The position numbers and the translations under genes are program-made. Below are positions 11,097-22,146 of a stretch of 64,000 bases of DNA, in pieces. The number at the start of each line of letters is the position of its first letter. Position 1 is the first letter of the stretch. Source of the stretch: Charina bottae (Eukaryota > Chordata > Lepidosauria > Squamata > Charinaidae); the NCBI GenBank assembly GCA_023362775.1, contig JALMGJ010000015.1, forward strand, positions 10,189,501-10,253,500, in the 5' to 3' direction. The notes beneath the pieces were generated by a model. That model was not told the DNA's origin and did no database searches. It saw nothing but the letters and a program-made list of their open reading frames with translations.

Positions 11097-12180
11097 AAAG
11101 AACTCTAGATTAAATGGATTATCTGGATCCCTTTCAGTCAGGATTCAGGCTGGGGTATGGGATGGAGATGGCATTGATTGTGCTATTGGGTGACCTCTGA
11201 CAGGAGCAGGAGGGGGATAGTGCAGCCATCCTATCTTCTTGACCTCTCAGCGGTGTTTGATACCATCAAACATGTTATCCCTCTGGGCCATCTCTGGGAG
11301 ATGGGGGTGGGCAGGACGATGCTGTGTTGGTTCTCCTCCTTCCTCTAGGGATGGTTCCAGTCAGTGTTAATAGGAGAGGAGATGTCCAGTCTGTGGCCCG
11401 TACTTTGTGTGGTGCCTCAGGGCTCAGTTGTTTCTTCCCTCCTTTTTAACATCTATATGAGGCCACTGGCTGAGATCATCTGACAGTTTGGGACAGCTTT
11501 ATATCTCCACCCCAGGCAGTCTGAGTGATGCCATGGACGTTCTGTCCCAGTGCCTGGAGGTTGTGGGGGCCTGAATGGGGAGCAACAGGCTTCAGCTCAA
11601 CCCAAGCAAAACTGAGTGGCTTTGGGTTTTTGGACCTTCTAGTGCTAGGGACTTTCCATTGTTGGTCTTCGATGAGGTGGCACTGCCTCAGACAGACCCA
11701 GTGCACAATCTGGGGGTCTTGCTGGATTCATGGCTCCTGCACAAAGAGCAGGTGGCAGCTGTGGCTGGGAGGGTCTTTGTACACCTTTGGGTTGTGTGCC
11801 AGTTGCACCCATTCCTGGACTGGGAGGCCCTGCTCACTGTCACCCATGCCCTCATGACCTCTGTCAGGACCACTGCAATGTGCTCTACATGGAGCTGCCC
11901 TTGAAGAGCATACGGTGCATTCTCCCTCCAGAGATCAGGCTGGTCCCGACCCTGCTGGCCTTTCATAAGGCCTTAAAGACCTGGCTCTGTGCCTGGGCCT
12001 GGGACCCCGAGTGTGTGCAGGGACCCGTTTCTTTGTTAATTTAGTGATTATGTTGGGTGATTTATTCTCAGATGCTATGTATTTTAATGTTTGTATTATT
12101 TTAATTGTTTTTATTTTATAAATTTTGTTCGCTGCCCAGTCACTTCGTGGGATGGGTAGCCGTACAAATTAATTAAATAA
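11097..12180 (+). mobile_element. CR1/L2-like LINE, 5'-truncated, missing YADD
   Basis: The copy starts near GGATTATCTGGATCC (LDYLDPFQSGFRLGYG in translation) and follows the LINE at 1-1763 through the AVFDTIKH motif-A position and GVPQGSVVSSLLFNIYM. It then jumps from PLAEII to the position after the catalytic box, so the YADD segment is deleted. The thumb region GSNRLQLNPSKTEWLW is present. Its 3' part (11930-12040) and UTR end at GCTGCCCAGTCACTTCGTGG and AATTAAATAAAT. With a missing active site and shifted frames it is a dead copy. The frames at 11525-12044 are pieces of it. Confidence 0.85.
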
Positions 12181-12785
12181 ATATTTTTTATTTTCTCCAG
12201 TGAGGGGGGGAAAGTACCAGAAAGGATGAGGGAAAGTACCAACCACCCATCCTCCTTTGCAGCTGCTCCAGAGGACCTGGACACAAATGACTGAGCAGGA
12301 CTCCTTGACTCTGTTTCCAGTACATGGAGTTAGTTAAGGAGCAAGGGGAAGAGGGTTCCTTCTCAGCCTTATTGTAGGAACATGGTTGGTATATTGTGTA
12401 GTTACAACCTATAATGAGCAGAAGGAATAACTTGAGGAACAGGAGGAAGAGCCACAACCAAGGCAATGGTCAGATAAAAATCTGAGTCCAGGGCAGAAAT
12501 GTAATTTGAGAAAACATCTCAGACATGACCTTCCCTAGTTCTCACATAGATAAAGAGATGGAGTGGGGAATCACATTCAGACTTGCAAGATTCTCTTACT
12601 GTAACCTTATAATAAAAGCATTGTTAGCTTGTGTGCCTTTGGTTTCCAAGTTTGGTCTACCTTGGAGGGCTGACATCAATCTTGCAAGTCTTTTCCCCTT
12701 GTTCCTCAAGGTTATTCCTTCTGGTCGTTACACAACTATTTAGCTATAAAGGTCATCTGAGTTTGCAATGGTGCATATAGGTCCT
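12181..12785. other. Unassigned stretch
   Basis: No family recognised. A 92-codon minus-strand frame (12188-12466) is leucine-rich but shows no domain that I can name. Confidence 0.45.
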
Positions 12786-12787
12786 GG

Positions 12788-12872
12788 ACATGTATTTATT
12801 TATTTATTTATATTTCCAACTTATATCACCGCCCATCTCTTCCCATTCCGGAGGGGACTCTGGGCGGTTTGT
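12788..12872 (-). mobile_element. CR1/L2-like LINE 3' tail fragment
   Basis: The TATTTATTTATTTA run is followed by the inverse of AACCGCCCAGAGTCCCCTCC, which matches the 3' terminus AACGGCCCAGAGTCCCCTTG of the LINE end at 43162-43490. Confidence 0.7.
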
Positions 12873-15109
12873 AGCTGTAGCTGCTCTGAAGCTATTAGAG
12901 GACAAGTGATTCATAATTCTCTGGTTGAGGGTGGACTGACATCAGAGCGGAACTGCTTCAGACAAGGATTTTCTTTTGAGGAAGCATAATTTTCCAGATT
13001 AAACCAAAAGAGGCACTATCTGGGTTGATCTATCATGGTTTGAATAAATTACAAATGATGGCTTCAGTAAGTTCTCTCTCCATGTTGGTAACTGGGTTTA
13101 CATAGTACCCTAAATCAGATTTGTTTTAACTATAATTTGTGGAATGAGCCACAGTTGCCTGGGTTCAAACATCATGTTAATACACAATCCATAATTCATA
13201 AAATAAAACATCTGGGTTCACACAAAACAAAACAAACCACATTATGGCTTAGCACAATGCGCAAATAGAGTTCATTTCTTGTCCTCTGAATCTCTCTGTA
13301 CACAACTGTAGTATCTTTTCCAACCCTTCTGTCTGCTCATGTCTGTACCTTCTGTTCGTAACACTCAATCATTTTCATCAAAATTCCCACAGATGGTTAT
13401 GTCTAAACAGGAATCTCTACATTTCTCTTTAAAATTTTAACAAAACTTCTGACAAGTGTTAATTTAATAATACAGTACAACTTTCTTATAGCTTAAAATT
13501 GTATGTTATACCCTTAGGCCCCATAATTGCAGCAACTCATGATTGGCTCACCCTATTGAAGATCTAAAGATACAACTTCCTATTATGCTAAGTGTTAGGC
13601 CAGGCAAGAAAGCAGCTACTTTTGACTGAAACTCAGCTTGCATTTATTTTACATCAGTTGTTTGGTGGGAGGAACTTATCTACTCACTTGTTAAATAGTA
13701 CAAGTAAACACAGACCTAAGTAGGAGGCATGGTGCTCTAAAGTCCTGTTAAACAGCCTCCATAATTTGTTGTAGGAGGTAAATTGTGTTCACCTCTGGGA
13801 TGCCCTTTATTTCTAGCAGCTGTGAAAAGTCACATTTGGTGAACAAACTCATCTAGGCCCATTTGTGCCAAATTCCAGCACAGAGTCACAGGTACAAATT
13901 GCAACTTGAGAATTGGCAATTTTTAATGGATTGAAACAGGCTCCAAAACATTTCAGCCCGCCTACTCAAAATATGTGCATTTATGGCAAAGCATTTGTTC
14001 CCTTCACATGCTCACATATTGCCAGGAGGAGAGTGAGAATCATGTAGAATTCAGCTGAAATGAGAGCGAAAGTGGGACAGGGAATCACAAGAGAGAGTAA
14101 TCACCTGAGACCCAATTTTCACCATTCCACAATTGGTGCAGCCTAGTAAGTCCAGGACTTTGCTAAGTAGTCTCCCCACATTCCTTCCCCCCCACTTCCC
14201 TTCAAATTGCTTGTGGTTTGGAATCTTCCCCTACCTGCATTTCATTTTCTCAACAAATATGACATGGCAATCAGGGTAAGAGATTGCAGATCACCTAAGT
14301 TCACTCTTATAGCTGAATGGAATTTTGAGTCCCCAACCTGAGTCCCCAGATAATGTGAGTATCCAGTATCACCCTTATTTTCCACAATCACAATGAGTTC
14401 CAGATAGTCCCCAGAGTCATTTTCAGAAAACAAATGTCATCAATACTTTGACAGAATGCTCATCTGCTCATCTATTGTGTGTGTGTATGTTGCTGTTGTT
14501 CATGTTTTGTGCCACTGTATTACACGTATCAACATGTGAGCAAGCTCCTAATTTCACTGTAGGCTTAAAACAAAGGAAAAGACGGGTTTTGTCAATGATC
14601 CACTGTTAACAGCATTTATCTGTTTCTTCAGCACTGGCAGCAAGTGAAGGCTGTGGGTCACAGGTGAATAAATGGATTAAAAACATAACTGTGCGACTAT
14701 GTAGCAGATCCTGATGCTTTATGCTTGATCGCTTCCCTGGTTCCTCATTCTTTACACCTGTCTTCAGGGACAAGTCAGTGAGATTTTATGTAATGCTTCA
14801 GGGTAACCTTCATTGCTTATATCAACACAGAATTTGTTCTAATATATATTGTGTAGCTAAATGATTTCCGAGGAAAGAAATGGGACAGCTGATTTAAGGC
14901 TGTTTGTTTTCTTAAAAAGAGAATCAAAATGATGATGATGATGGGTACTATTAAAACTATTTCAGTACTAGAAGAATGTCAGCTTTATATTTTCCCCCCC
15001 TAAGTACTGTATCTCTTTTCACTAATTTCCTAATATTCAGTGTTAAATACATGTTGTTTCTTCCCCATACATTCAGACCTCATTTTGGCCCCATGCTAAC
15101 ACATCAATC
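12873..15109. other. 2.2-kb unassigned stretch
   Basis: Mostly moderately AT-rich unique-looking sequence. Short CA/GT runs occur, and a GAT run lies near 14932-14943. No exon, RNA gene or repeat family is recognised. Confidence 0.45.
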
Positions 15110-15180
15110 AGATTTTATTTATTTATTTATTTATTTATTTATTGCATTTTTCCACCGCCCAAGTCAACAATGACTCTGAT
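15110..15180 (-). mobile_element. LINE-like 3' tail fragment with (ATTT)n
   Basis: Seven or more ATTT units are followed by CCACCGCCCAAGTCA and ATGACTCTG. This looks like the inverted 3' terminus of a CR1/L2-like LINE, but the match is short. Confidence 0.45.
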
Positions 15181-15404
15181 TGCATTCATATACTCTGCTT
15201 TAATTAATCAAGAACACTTCTCAGGGATTAATTCAGCAGTGATCAATCAGGCATGATTCCCCTATACCACTTTATTAAAATTACATTGGCAAAATTCATT
15301 TTTCACTACAATTTAAGCGCTTACCAGGGTTTTCTATTTTACCTGTTGTACTGCTTCTAAATATACTATCTCACAACCCAATTCTGACCACGCAGAAGTC
15401 AAAT

Positions 15405-15624
15405 TTAATTCTTTATGTGCCAAACCAGTATCTTAAATGTCCCAGGAGTACTTGGAGACCACATGGTCTACCTCACAGACTGAGACCGAGTGGAAGAGGG
15501 AGAGGAATTGGGCTGAGATCAAGAACTCACAAATAAAACTTTACAGAGTGGCTAATTCAAATCCAGGTTGGAAATGGGTGACAGTTGAGAAATCTAAGTG
15601 ACAAAAGGGTCATTTATGGGAAGA
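15405..15624 (+). repeat. 220-bp inverted-pair sequence, copy 1
   Basis: Begins TTAATTCTTTATGTGCC and ends CATTTATGGGAAGA. The reverse complement of 21134-21353 matches it across all 220 positions with 4 substitutions (all in the first 80 or so bases) and no gap. I recognise no family or domain. An in-frame stop follows about 44 codons in the frame of base 1. It lies directly upstream of an L1 3' end in the same orientation. Confidence 0.9.
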
Positions 15625-15885
15625 AGGGAACCATGATATGTTACCTGGGAGGGTGACAATGGTAATTACCATGTTTGTAACTGCTGCAAAGAAGATCGGA
15701 AGTTGCTTCTTTAGATATCTTTCTTTTTCTCTTTCCTTCTCTTTTGTCTTTTACTTTTTTATTCTTTAATCTCTCTCTCTCTCTCTTACTTTTCTTTTTA
15801 TGTTTCTATAGTTTTTTAAAAAAAATATGTAAAATCTTTTAAAATAAAATTATATATAAAAATATAACAATAAAAATCTGAGTGA
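15625..15885 (+). mobile_element. L1 3' UTR end
   Basis: AACTGCTGCAAAGAAGATCGG followed by AAGTTGCTTC corresponds to the inverse of 8147-8180 in the L1 at 8018. A pyrimidine-rich stretch with a CT run, then AAAATAAAATTATATATAAAA, completes the 3' end. No target duplication was found, and the 5' limit is unclear because the 220-bp repeat abuts it. Confidence 0.65.
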
Positions 15886-16577
15886 TGCCAAGGTGAGGTT
15901 TTTGAGTGTAGAACACACAGTTGGCTATTTCAAATGTTGTCTTCAGAGACCTTCCAAGTCTGATGGAGCTTGAGTTTCAAGGCTTAGTCATTGTTCAAGA
16001 ATGCTTTCACCTAATTCTAACTTCTAATTTGTTATTACTGTCCAGGAGCCCTGTTCTGTGGTATGGTACCCTTTGTTTTTTGATATGGTGGTAGTGAAAT
16101 CTTAGATTCTGATGATGTGGATTAAGTTCTACAAAGAAAGAAGATTCAAGGTGTTGTTGAAATGGAAGGGATTAGATTTCCTCCAATCTCTAATCCAGTT
16201 TTTAACTCGCTTTTAACTTGCATTTATGTTTCACTTCTCTACCCTACATAGAATAAATAATTAGCATCATTTGATGAATATTCATGGATGAAGGTCAATT
16301 GCCCATTAAGCTTTTCTCAGGGTAAATGCAAAGATTGGTTACAGAGGCACAGTCATTAGCAGCATTAAATTAACTTCTATGGAGGATGCTAAATTCGATG
16401 TTACAGTCTATGTGTCAAGATTCACACTAGTGAAAATCAAGCTCTAAATCTCAAGTACCCAGACATTTAACACTTTATTCAGGATTTGGATTTCTCAGTA
16501 GTAGTCTTTCAGACATGACTTGGCTAGACAGGACTCCTAATTGCCAACAAGAATGAAGCCAAGTATTCACAGGGCAT
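15886..16577. other. Unassigned stretch
   Basis: Nothing recognised. Confidence 0.45.
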
Positions 16578-16592
16578 TTGCCTACTATACTA

Positions 16593-16911
16593 AAAAAAAA
16601 AAGGTAAAGGTTCCCCCCGCACGTATGTGCAGTCGTGTCCGACTCTAGGGGACGGTGCTCATCTCCCTTTGTTAGCCGAAGAGCCAGCGTTGTCCGAAGA
16701 CGCTTCCACGGTCATGTGGCTGGCATGACCCACGTGGAACGCTGTTACCATCCCACTGAAGTGGTACCTATTAATCTACTTGCATTTGCATGCTTTCAAA
16801 TTGCTAGTGTGGGAGCTCACTCCGTCATGTGGGACTAGGGATTCGAACCTCTGAACTTGCGATCTTCCGATCGACAAGCCTGGCCTCTTACCTGCTGAGC
16901 CACCATGCCCC
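16593..16911 (-). mobile_element. tRNA-derived SINE with (TTTACC)n tail, copy 2
   Basis: Inverse of the family consensus, with tail GGTAAAGG at the left and tRNA-like head GAGCCACCATGCCCC at the right. Flanking duplications TTGCCTACTATACTA (16578-16592) and TTGCCTACTACACTA (16912-16926) differ by one base. A segment including CCCAGCTCTTGCCAACC is deleted near 16805. The 67-codon overlapping frame is not a gene. Confidence 0.9.
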
Positions 16912-16926
16912 TTGCCTACTACACTA

Positions 16927-17084
16927 CACAGACATTTATATGGGTCTGTGCTTCAGGATTTAAACTCTTGGTTTTATCTTTATCTCACCTTTCCAAGTCG
17001 ACAGATGTTTGTTTTGAGAAGCACCTGATCTATGTTAACAGAACGGTTCTCTTTGTTGGTTCCTACGTCACTACCTTCTTCAAT
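16927..17084. other. Unassigned short stretch
   Basis: Nothing recognised. Confidence 0.4.
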
Positions 17085-17335
17085 TGATTGGTGGCATTAT
17101 AGCCCTACATGGCATAGGGCCAGGCTATTGCCTCTCTCTCATTGTTTCTGTTCAGCCCACCAGATCTAGCAGAGAGGGCATGCTCTGGGCCCTTTCCAAA
17201 CAATGTCATCTTGTTGGAGCCCGGAGTCATGCCTTCTCTGTGGTATTAATCCACGTATGCTGCCCAGGGTCACTGTTGTTGGGTGGGTGGCCATATAAAC
17301 CATTTAAATAGTTAAATGAATAAATACAGTATGTG
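17085..17335 (+). mobile_element. CR1/L2-like LINE 3' end
   Basis: The plus-strand translation shows IALHGIGPGY, PTRSSREGMLWALSKQCHLVG and ARSHAFSV. These correspond to the FKALHGMGPGYL region and following C-terminus of the LINE at 55444, though from a divergent subfamily. The UTR ends in GGGTGGCCATATAAACC and AATGAATAAAT. Severely 5'-truncated. Confidence 0.7.
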
Positions 17336-17639
17336 TGACTACTAGGTACCCTGGCTGCTCTGACATTGAATATCTTTAGTTTTTGCTTAAAGATGAATGG
17401 TCTGCAGTTACAGCGCAGGTAGCTAGATTCTGCGCAGCAGCTTTAAGGATTCAACAAAATTTGGTGAATAGCTAACTGTAAAAACCCTTTTAAATAGTCT
17501 AATGAACCCAAACTTCAGAGATTATCATTTATTGTATTTAAGTAGTAAATAATAATAATTTAGGATGTTTTAATCAAATAAGTATTAATATGGTGTAACA
17601 TAGGCTGTTCCTTTGATTTTATGTGTAATGATAGCGAAC
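17336..17639. other. Unassigned AT-rich stretch
   Basis: It may include 3' UTR of the R4-like LINE that ends at 17745, but I cannot set a boundary. Confidence 0.4.
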
Positions 17640-17745
17640 TTGCTAAATTCTAACTATGATATGGATTGTATTCTTACCATGTTTGAGAATTTTATTGGAC
17701 ACCTTAGAGAAATTTTAATTGTACTGGTCTATGACTGTAATAAAG
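17640..17745 (+). mobile_element. R4-like LINE 3' terminus
   Basis: AATTGTACTGGTCTATGACTGTAATAAAG matches, in broken form, the 3' ends at 7141-7165 and (inverted) 31240-31260. A GAT microsatellite follows directly and probably grew from the LINE's short-repeat tail. Confidence 0.55.
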
Positions 17746-17746
17746 A

Positions 17747-17793
<47 letters not shown>
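17746..17793. repeat. (GAT)n microsatellite
   Basis: About 15 GAT trinucleotides immediately after a LINE 3' end. Confidence 0.95.
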
Positions 17794-17851
17794 ACTGTAT
17801 GTGTGATTGCAAGGTTTCATGCATATTAAAAAGAACGTACTGTAGCATCCT

Positions 17852-17882
17852 ACTGTGTTTTGTTTTGTTTTGTTTTGTTTTT
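17852..17882. repeat. (TTTTG)n microsatellite
   Basis: About five TTTTG units. Confidence 0.85.
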
Positions 17883-20359
17883 TTCCTAAAATCATCATCT
17901 CAGTAAATTGGAAATTAAAACTGGAGGAATCCCATCTAGCAATTTGCTTTGGTTCCAATTTAAGGCTACATTCTTAGTCAAATGAAAAAGGATGCCTCAA
18001 ATATTTGTCAAACATTTTGCAAGCAAGCTTGTGAAAAAATAAGATCAACGGTGATCTTTCTTAGTGTAAAGTTCAGTGAGAGAACTTTTTTCAATTTAAA
18101 TATTCAACATTAATTTTCTGCAGTAGAGAAACACTTATCTTTGGGGGTTTGGGGTCATTTAACCAGATTAAACAATGTTCTCTCTCCCAACACTAATGTA
18201 ATCCTGCTTTTAGGGTGTGTAACAGAGGAAACAGGAAGTGGTATGATGAAATCTATTCCTTAATTACCTAAATGTTTTTTTCTCCCTCTGGAAAATCATC
18301 TATTTTATCCTCCATCCTCATGTTACTTTCTATTTTCTTTTCAGATAAAGCTGTGAGACAATGTAGGGGTCTGTTGCTTCACTCCAGCCTGCTTCTATTC
18401 TGTGATCCATGAGAGGCGTTTCCTCATGAAGTCTTTCCTTCAGATGAAATTGAGGGTTGTGAAACCTGGGAAGTTGCAGACTGTTGGTGATAGTGAAAGA
18501 CAAGATATTCACACAAGGGTCCTTTGTTACGAAGTGGAAGAATGCCCTTCTCCTCCCATGAGAATTTAACTGACATTTGCTTCTCTTTCAAATCATTGAA
18601 AACAATTCCTTGCTTTTCCACCAAAATGAGAATTATAAAACTTCAAATTGATGGCATAAAAATACAGCGAACTGTGATAATCTCATCTGAAAGCCCCAAA
18701 GGAGGCAACCCTACTAGCAGTTTTCTCCTGGACATCCAGTTACGCTCCAGGATAATGAAGCCAAGGAGACTGGAGACCAGCACAGGGATTTCTCTACATC
18801 ATACATTCTTCTACCACCTTCCATTTAAGGTAAGGGAAAGAACACTTACAACACACGTAGGAAAACATCACCCAAATGTTCAACCAATTTGCTTAAGAGA
18901 TACTGCTTTTCCATTGAATTTAATACAAATATTAAGAGAAGACGAAACAGGGAGAAAGTTTGATCACAGCACTACAGACTGCTCTTTTTGGAAAGTCTGG
19001 TCTTTTGTCAGTATTTCACACTTGATTTCCCTGACCCCTCCTCACCTAAAGTTCCTGTATCTATAACTGTTTTCCACACATCAGCTTCATGGGAATAAAC
19101 CAACTACATTTGACAGAGATTTCATGTGAGTAAACTGTCAGTGTTGGAGACATCTCAACCCAAGAGGGGGGACTGAATCCCAAAAGAAGACAACTTGGGT
19201 TTCAACTTGGTCTATGGTACAGCTCTTCAGCCAAAGAAGTGGCTGTTTCTGTGTATTATTCTGACAGGAGGCCTGAAGGGTTGTTCATTGACCAAGGTGA
19301 AGGTTTTATCCATAGAAAAGCAGTTCTTGAAGAAACAATTTGGGCAGTGGGCAAAGCCTTAGAGAACTAGGGCAAGAAGAAGAGCAAGGGGCAAGGGAGA
19401 GTGATTGCTTGAAAATATCCCATTTAGTCGTCAAGTGGCTGCTGTTGTGGCATGAAACCAAACTGATCTGTCATCTCCAAGATCCTTTTATTTTATCCTG
19501 CTGTCAGGTGAGGAGAGGGCAGCTGGTAGCAGCTGTGTTAATTTAGATGTGACAACTTAAAAAAAGGAAAGGAGGAGAGATGGGGAGAGAACACCACAGC
19601 TGAGAAGAAAACAGCCAATGCCATGGGAATGAAACTGAAAAGAGTTTCAGCAGTTTGGGGATCTCTTAAATAGTACTTGGGCTTTGCAGAAGCAATTAAA
19701 CATTTGTGAGAAGGAATGTGGGCCTGATGATTTGAATGGAATATTGAGTAATGTTGGGTGACAAAGTATCGTGCTCTTCTGTTACATGATTTTTCCAAGT
19801 AAGAAGGCTACTGAAATTCTTTTCATCTGAATGTCTCCTGAGTGAGGAGCTCTCAAGTTACCCAACTTTCTTTTTTTTTTTAAAAGGAAGAATAGTAATT
19901 CTCTATTAATTTTCACATTTTAGAAAAAAGTCTAGAGAGTTGTGGTTTTATTTTCTTTCTGTACTGGCATGCTTTCAGGTCACATTTCCTGCATTAAACA
20001 ACTTTTTTGGGGTGGGGGAGATTAAGACATACTTGACTTTTTTTTAATTGCAGTAGATGTTTGAGAATCAGCTAGTTGCCTACTTAATTAGAAACAGACT
20101 AGCCCTCCATAGAATTCAGTTGTCTTGAACTGTAAAATTTTCCTACCCCAATAGACATGTGAAAATATAATGCTGTAATTATTTGCTAGTTGCTGATTTA
20201 ATTTCTTGAATATTAAATTCACTGTTTTCATCCAGTGTTTCATTGGGGTAAAGCAACCAACCAGAATGCAAAATAAATTTCAGAACTAAGGCTGCAGAAT
20301 TTAATTAACTGATCAGGTTAATATATTTATTCTTTTTCTGTAATTAGTAACTGATGCTC
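17883..20359. other. 2.5-kb unassigned stretch
   Basis: This holds the longest reading frame that I cannot tie to a repeat (plus strand 18524-19066, 180 codons), which has no recognisable domain. A polypyrimidine tract ending CTTTTCAG (to 18344) and a donor-like TTTAAGGTAAGG (18825-18836) bracket part of it, but the bracketed segment is closed in the relevant frame by stops near 18410 and 18490. I therefore do not call a coding exon. Confidence 0.45.
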
Positions 20360-20373
20360 CAATTAAAGGTATA

Positions 20374-20712
20374 AAAGTAAAGGTAAAGGTTCCCCCACAC
20401 AGCTGTGTCTGACTCTATGGGCCGGTGCTCATCTCCGTTTGTTAGCCAAAGAGCCAGCGTTGTCCAAAGATGCTTCCACAGTCATGTGTCTGGCATGACA
20501 CGCGTGGAATGCTGTTACCTTCCCACCGAGTTGGTACCTATTTATCTACTTGCATTTGCATGCTTTCAAATTGCTAGGTTGGCAAGAGCTGGGGTGAGTG
20601 CAGGAGCTCACTCCGTCATGCGCCCCTCGAGTCTCAAACCTCTGAACTTGCGACCTTCCGACTGACAAGCCTGGCATCTTAACTGCTGAGCCATCGTGCT
20701 TCGTATATACCT
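20374..20712 (-). mobile_element. tRNA-derived SINE with (TTTACC)n tail, copy 3
   Basis: Full-length inverted copy flanked by a perfect 14-bp duplication CAATTAAAGGTATA (20360-20373 and 20713-20726). The tail is AAAGTAAAGGTAAAGG on the plus strand, and the head is near 20670-20700. The 86-codon overlapping frame is a SINE artefact. Confidence 0.92.
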
Positions 20713-20884
20713 CAATTAAAGGTATAGAAGAGAAATATTTATGAAAGTTACAGATAACATGCACAAACTTAGAAGTTAGGAGAAATAACATCATTCAGAA
20801 TAAATAAAGAATTCTCATTTTTTTCACCATAAGGGAAAAGTTTCTTCTAAGATACTGCTCACCAGAATGTATGGCATCATTTTA

Positions 20885-21133
20885 TTATTATGTATTTATT
20901 TATTTATTTATTTTCTATCCCACCTTTATTATTTTTATAAACACTCAAGGTGGCGAACATACCTCCTTCCTCCTCCACTTTTCCCCACAACAACAACCCT
21001 CTGAGGTGAGTTGGGCTGAGAGTGAGTGACTGGCCCAAGGTCACCCAGCTGGCTTTCATGCCTAAGGTGGGACTAGAACTCTCAGTCTCTTGGTTTCTAG
21101 CCCGTTGCCTTAACCACAAAACCAAACTGGCTC
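20885..21133 (-). mobile_element. Full-length Sauria-type SINE
   Basis: In inverse orientation: the tail ATTTATTTATTTATTT, the BovB-like 3' segment TTTCTATCCCACCTTTATT, the middle CTCTGAGGTGAGTTGGGCTG, GGTCACCCAGCTGGCTTTC, and the head AACCAAACTGGCTCTC. The sharing of this 3' end with BovB-type RTE LINEs is established for Sauria SINEs. Its 5' end touches the 220-bp repeat at 21134 exactly. Confidence 0.9.
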
Positions 21134-21353
21134 TCTTCCCATAAATGACCCTTTTGTCACTTAGATTTCTCAACTGTCACCCATTTCCAACCTGGATTTG
21201 AATTAGCCACTCTGTAAAGTTTTATTTGTGAGTTCTTGATCTCAGCCCAATTCCTCTCCCTCTTCCACTCTGTCTCAGTCTGTGAGGTAGACCATGTGGT
21301 CTCCAAATACTCCTTGGACATTTAATATACTGGTTTGGCACATAAAGAATTAA
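21134..21353 (-). repeat. 220-bp inverted-pair sequence, copy 2
   Basis: Reverse complement of 15405-15624 at 216 of 220 positions, no gaps. On the minus strand it lies immediately upstream of the Sauria SINE, as copy 1 lies immediately upstream of an L1 end. No family or function recognised. Confidence 0.9.
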
Positions 21354-21999
21354 TCATCACTAACAAGGTAAGTGTTCTTTTCATTTGGCCATTTTTATAC
21401 ATATCAAAATTTATGCACAGTTAAATAATTAACCAATTAATGACATGTTGGGGACATTGTGGGTGATTAACTATGGCAAATACTTGATTCGGTTGTTTAC
21501 TAGTTATAAAAGCAGGTCACCTGTTAAAGGACAAATGCAGGAAGAAATCAGTGATTCATCATAAAAGGGATTTGGAAAAATTGTCCAGGAATTTCTCCAA
21601 GGCTATTACAAAATTCCCTGTACAACATGGAACATGTTACTGAAAAAGCTGTCTACACTGATTTGATCAGTCCAGGGAGAAGTTGATGAATTGGGGATAC
21701 GTTCTGATCCACAGTGAAGCCTGAATCTAGTGCAACTTGGAACAATCTGGGACTGTTACTCACCCAATACTGAATGAATTACTCTGATTTACTGCAAAGT
21801 TGGTCATGACAAAGGACACATAGTGTTCCTGTGTCAGTCGCTCACACACAAAAGTAAAAATAAAATGCTTTTGGTGTTTGCTTCGATGTGAGAAGCATCA
21901 TAGTGGGAGGACAGGAATGAAGAGTACTGGATAAAGTGACAGGTCTATCCCCAATTCATAGTAACCCTAGGACCTGGGGGACCTTGGTTGCAGTCCAAC
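21354..21999. other. Unassigned stretch
   Basis: No clear repeat family or exon. Confidence 0.4.
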
Positions 22000-22146
22000 C
22001 TCAGCAATGGAAATGTTACTGCATCTCTTTGGGCCAATCAGTGACTCTGAGCCCAGGGGGTTGTGGCTGTGAGAAAAATCAGAGGAGGGGAATGTTATGC
22101 TGCCTTGAGAGGGAAGGTAGGATATGAATGTTACAAACTAATAAAT
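22000..22146 (+). mobile_element. Degenerate squamate tRNA SINE, 3' half
   Basis: CTTTGGGCCAATCAGTGACTC, GGGTTGTGGCTGTGAG, GCTGCCTTGAGAGGGAAGG and TAATAAATAT follow in order the middle and 3' parts of Sauria-type SINEs (GGGCCAGTCAC, GGGTTGTTGTGAG, GCCGCCTTGAG). It is old and diverged; the head is uncertain. Confidence 0.55.

Noticed and set aside
18345..19066. Possible coding exon with a 180-codon frame, acceptor-like CTTTTCAG and donor-like AAGGTAAGG
   Set aside because: The frame is closed by stops between the acceptor and the first ATG, the translation has no recognisable domain, and one frame of this length is not surprising in 64 kb.
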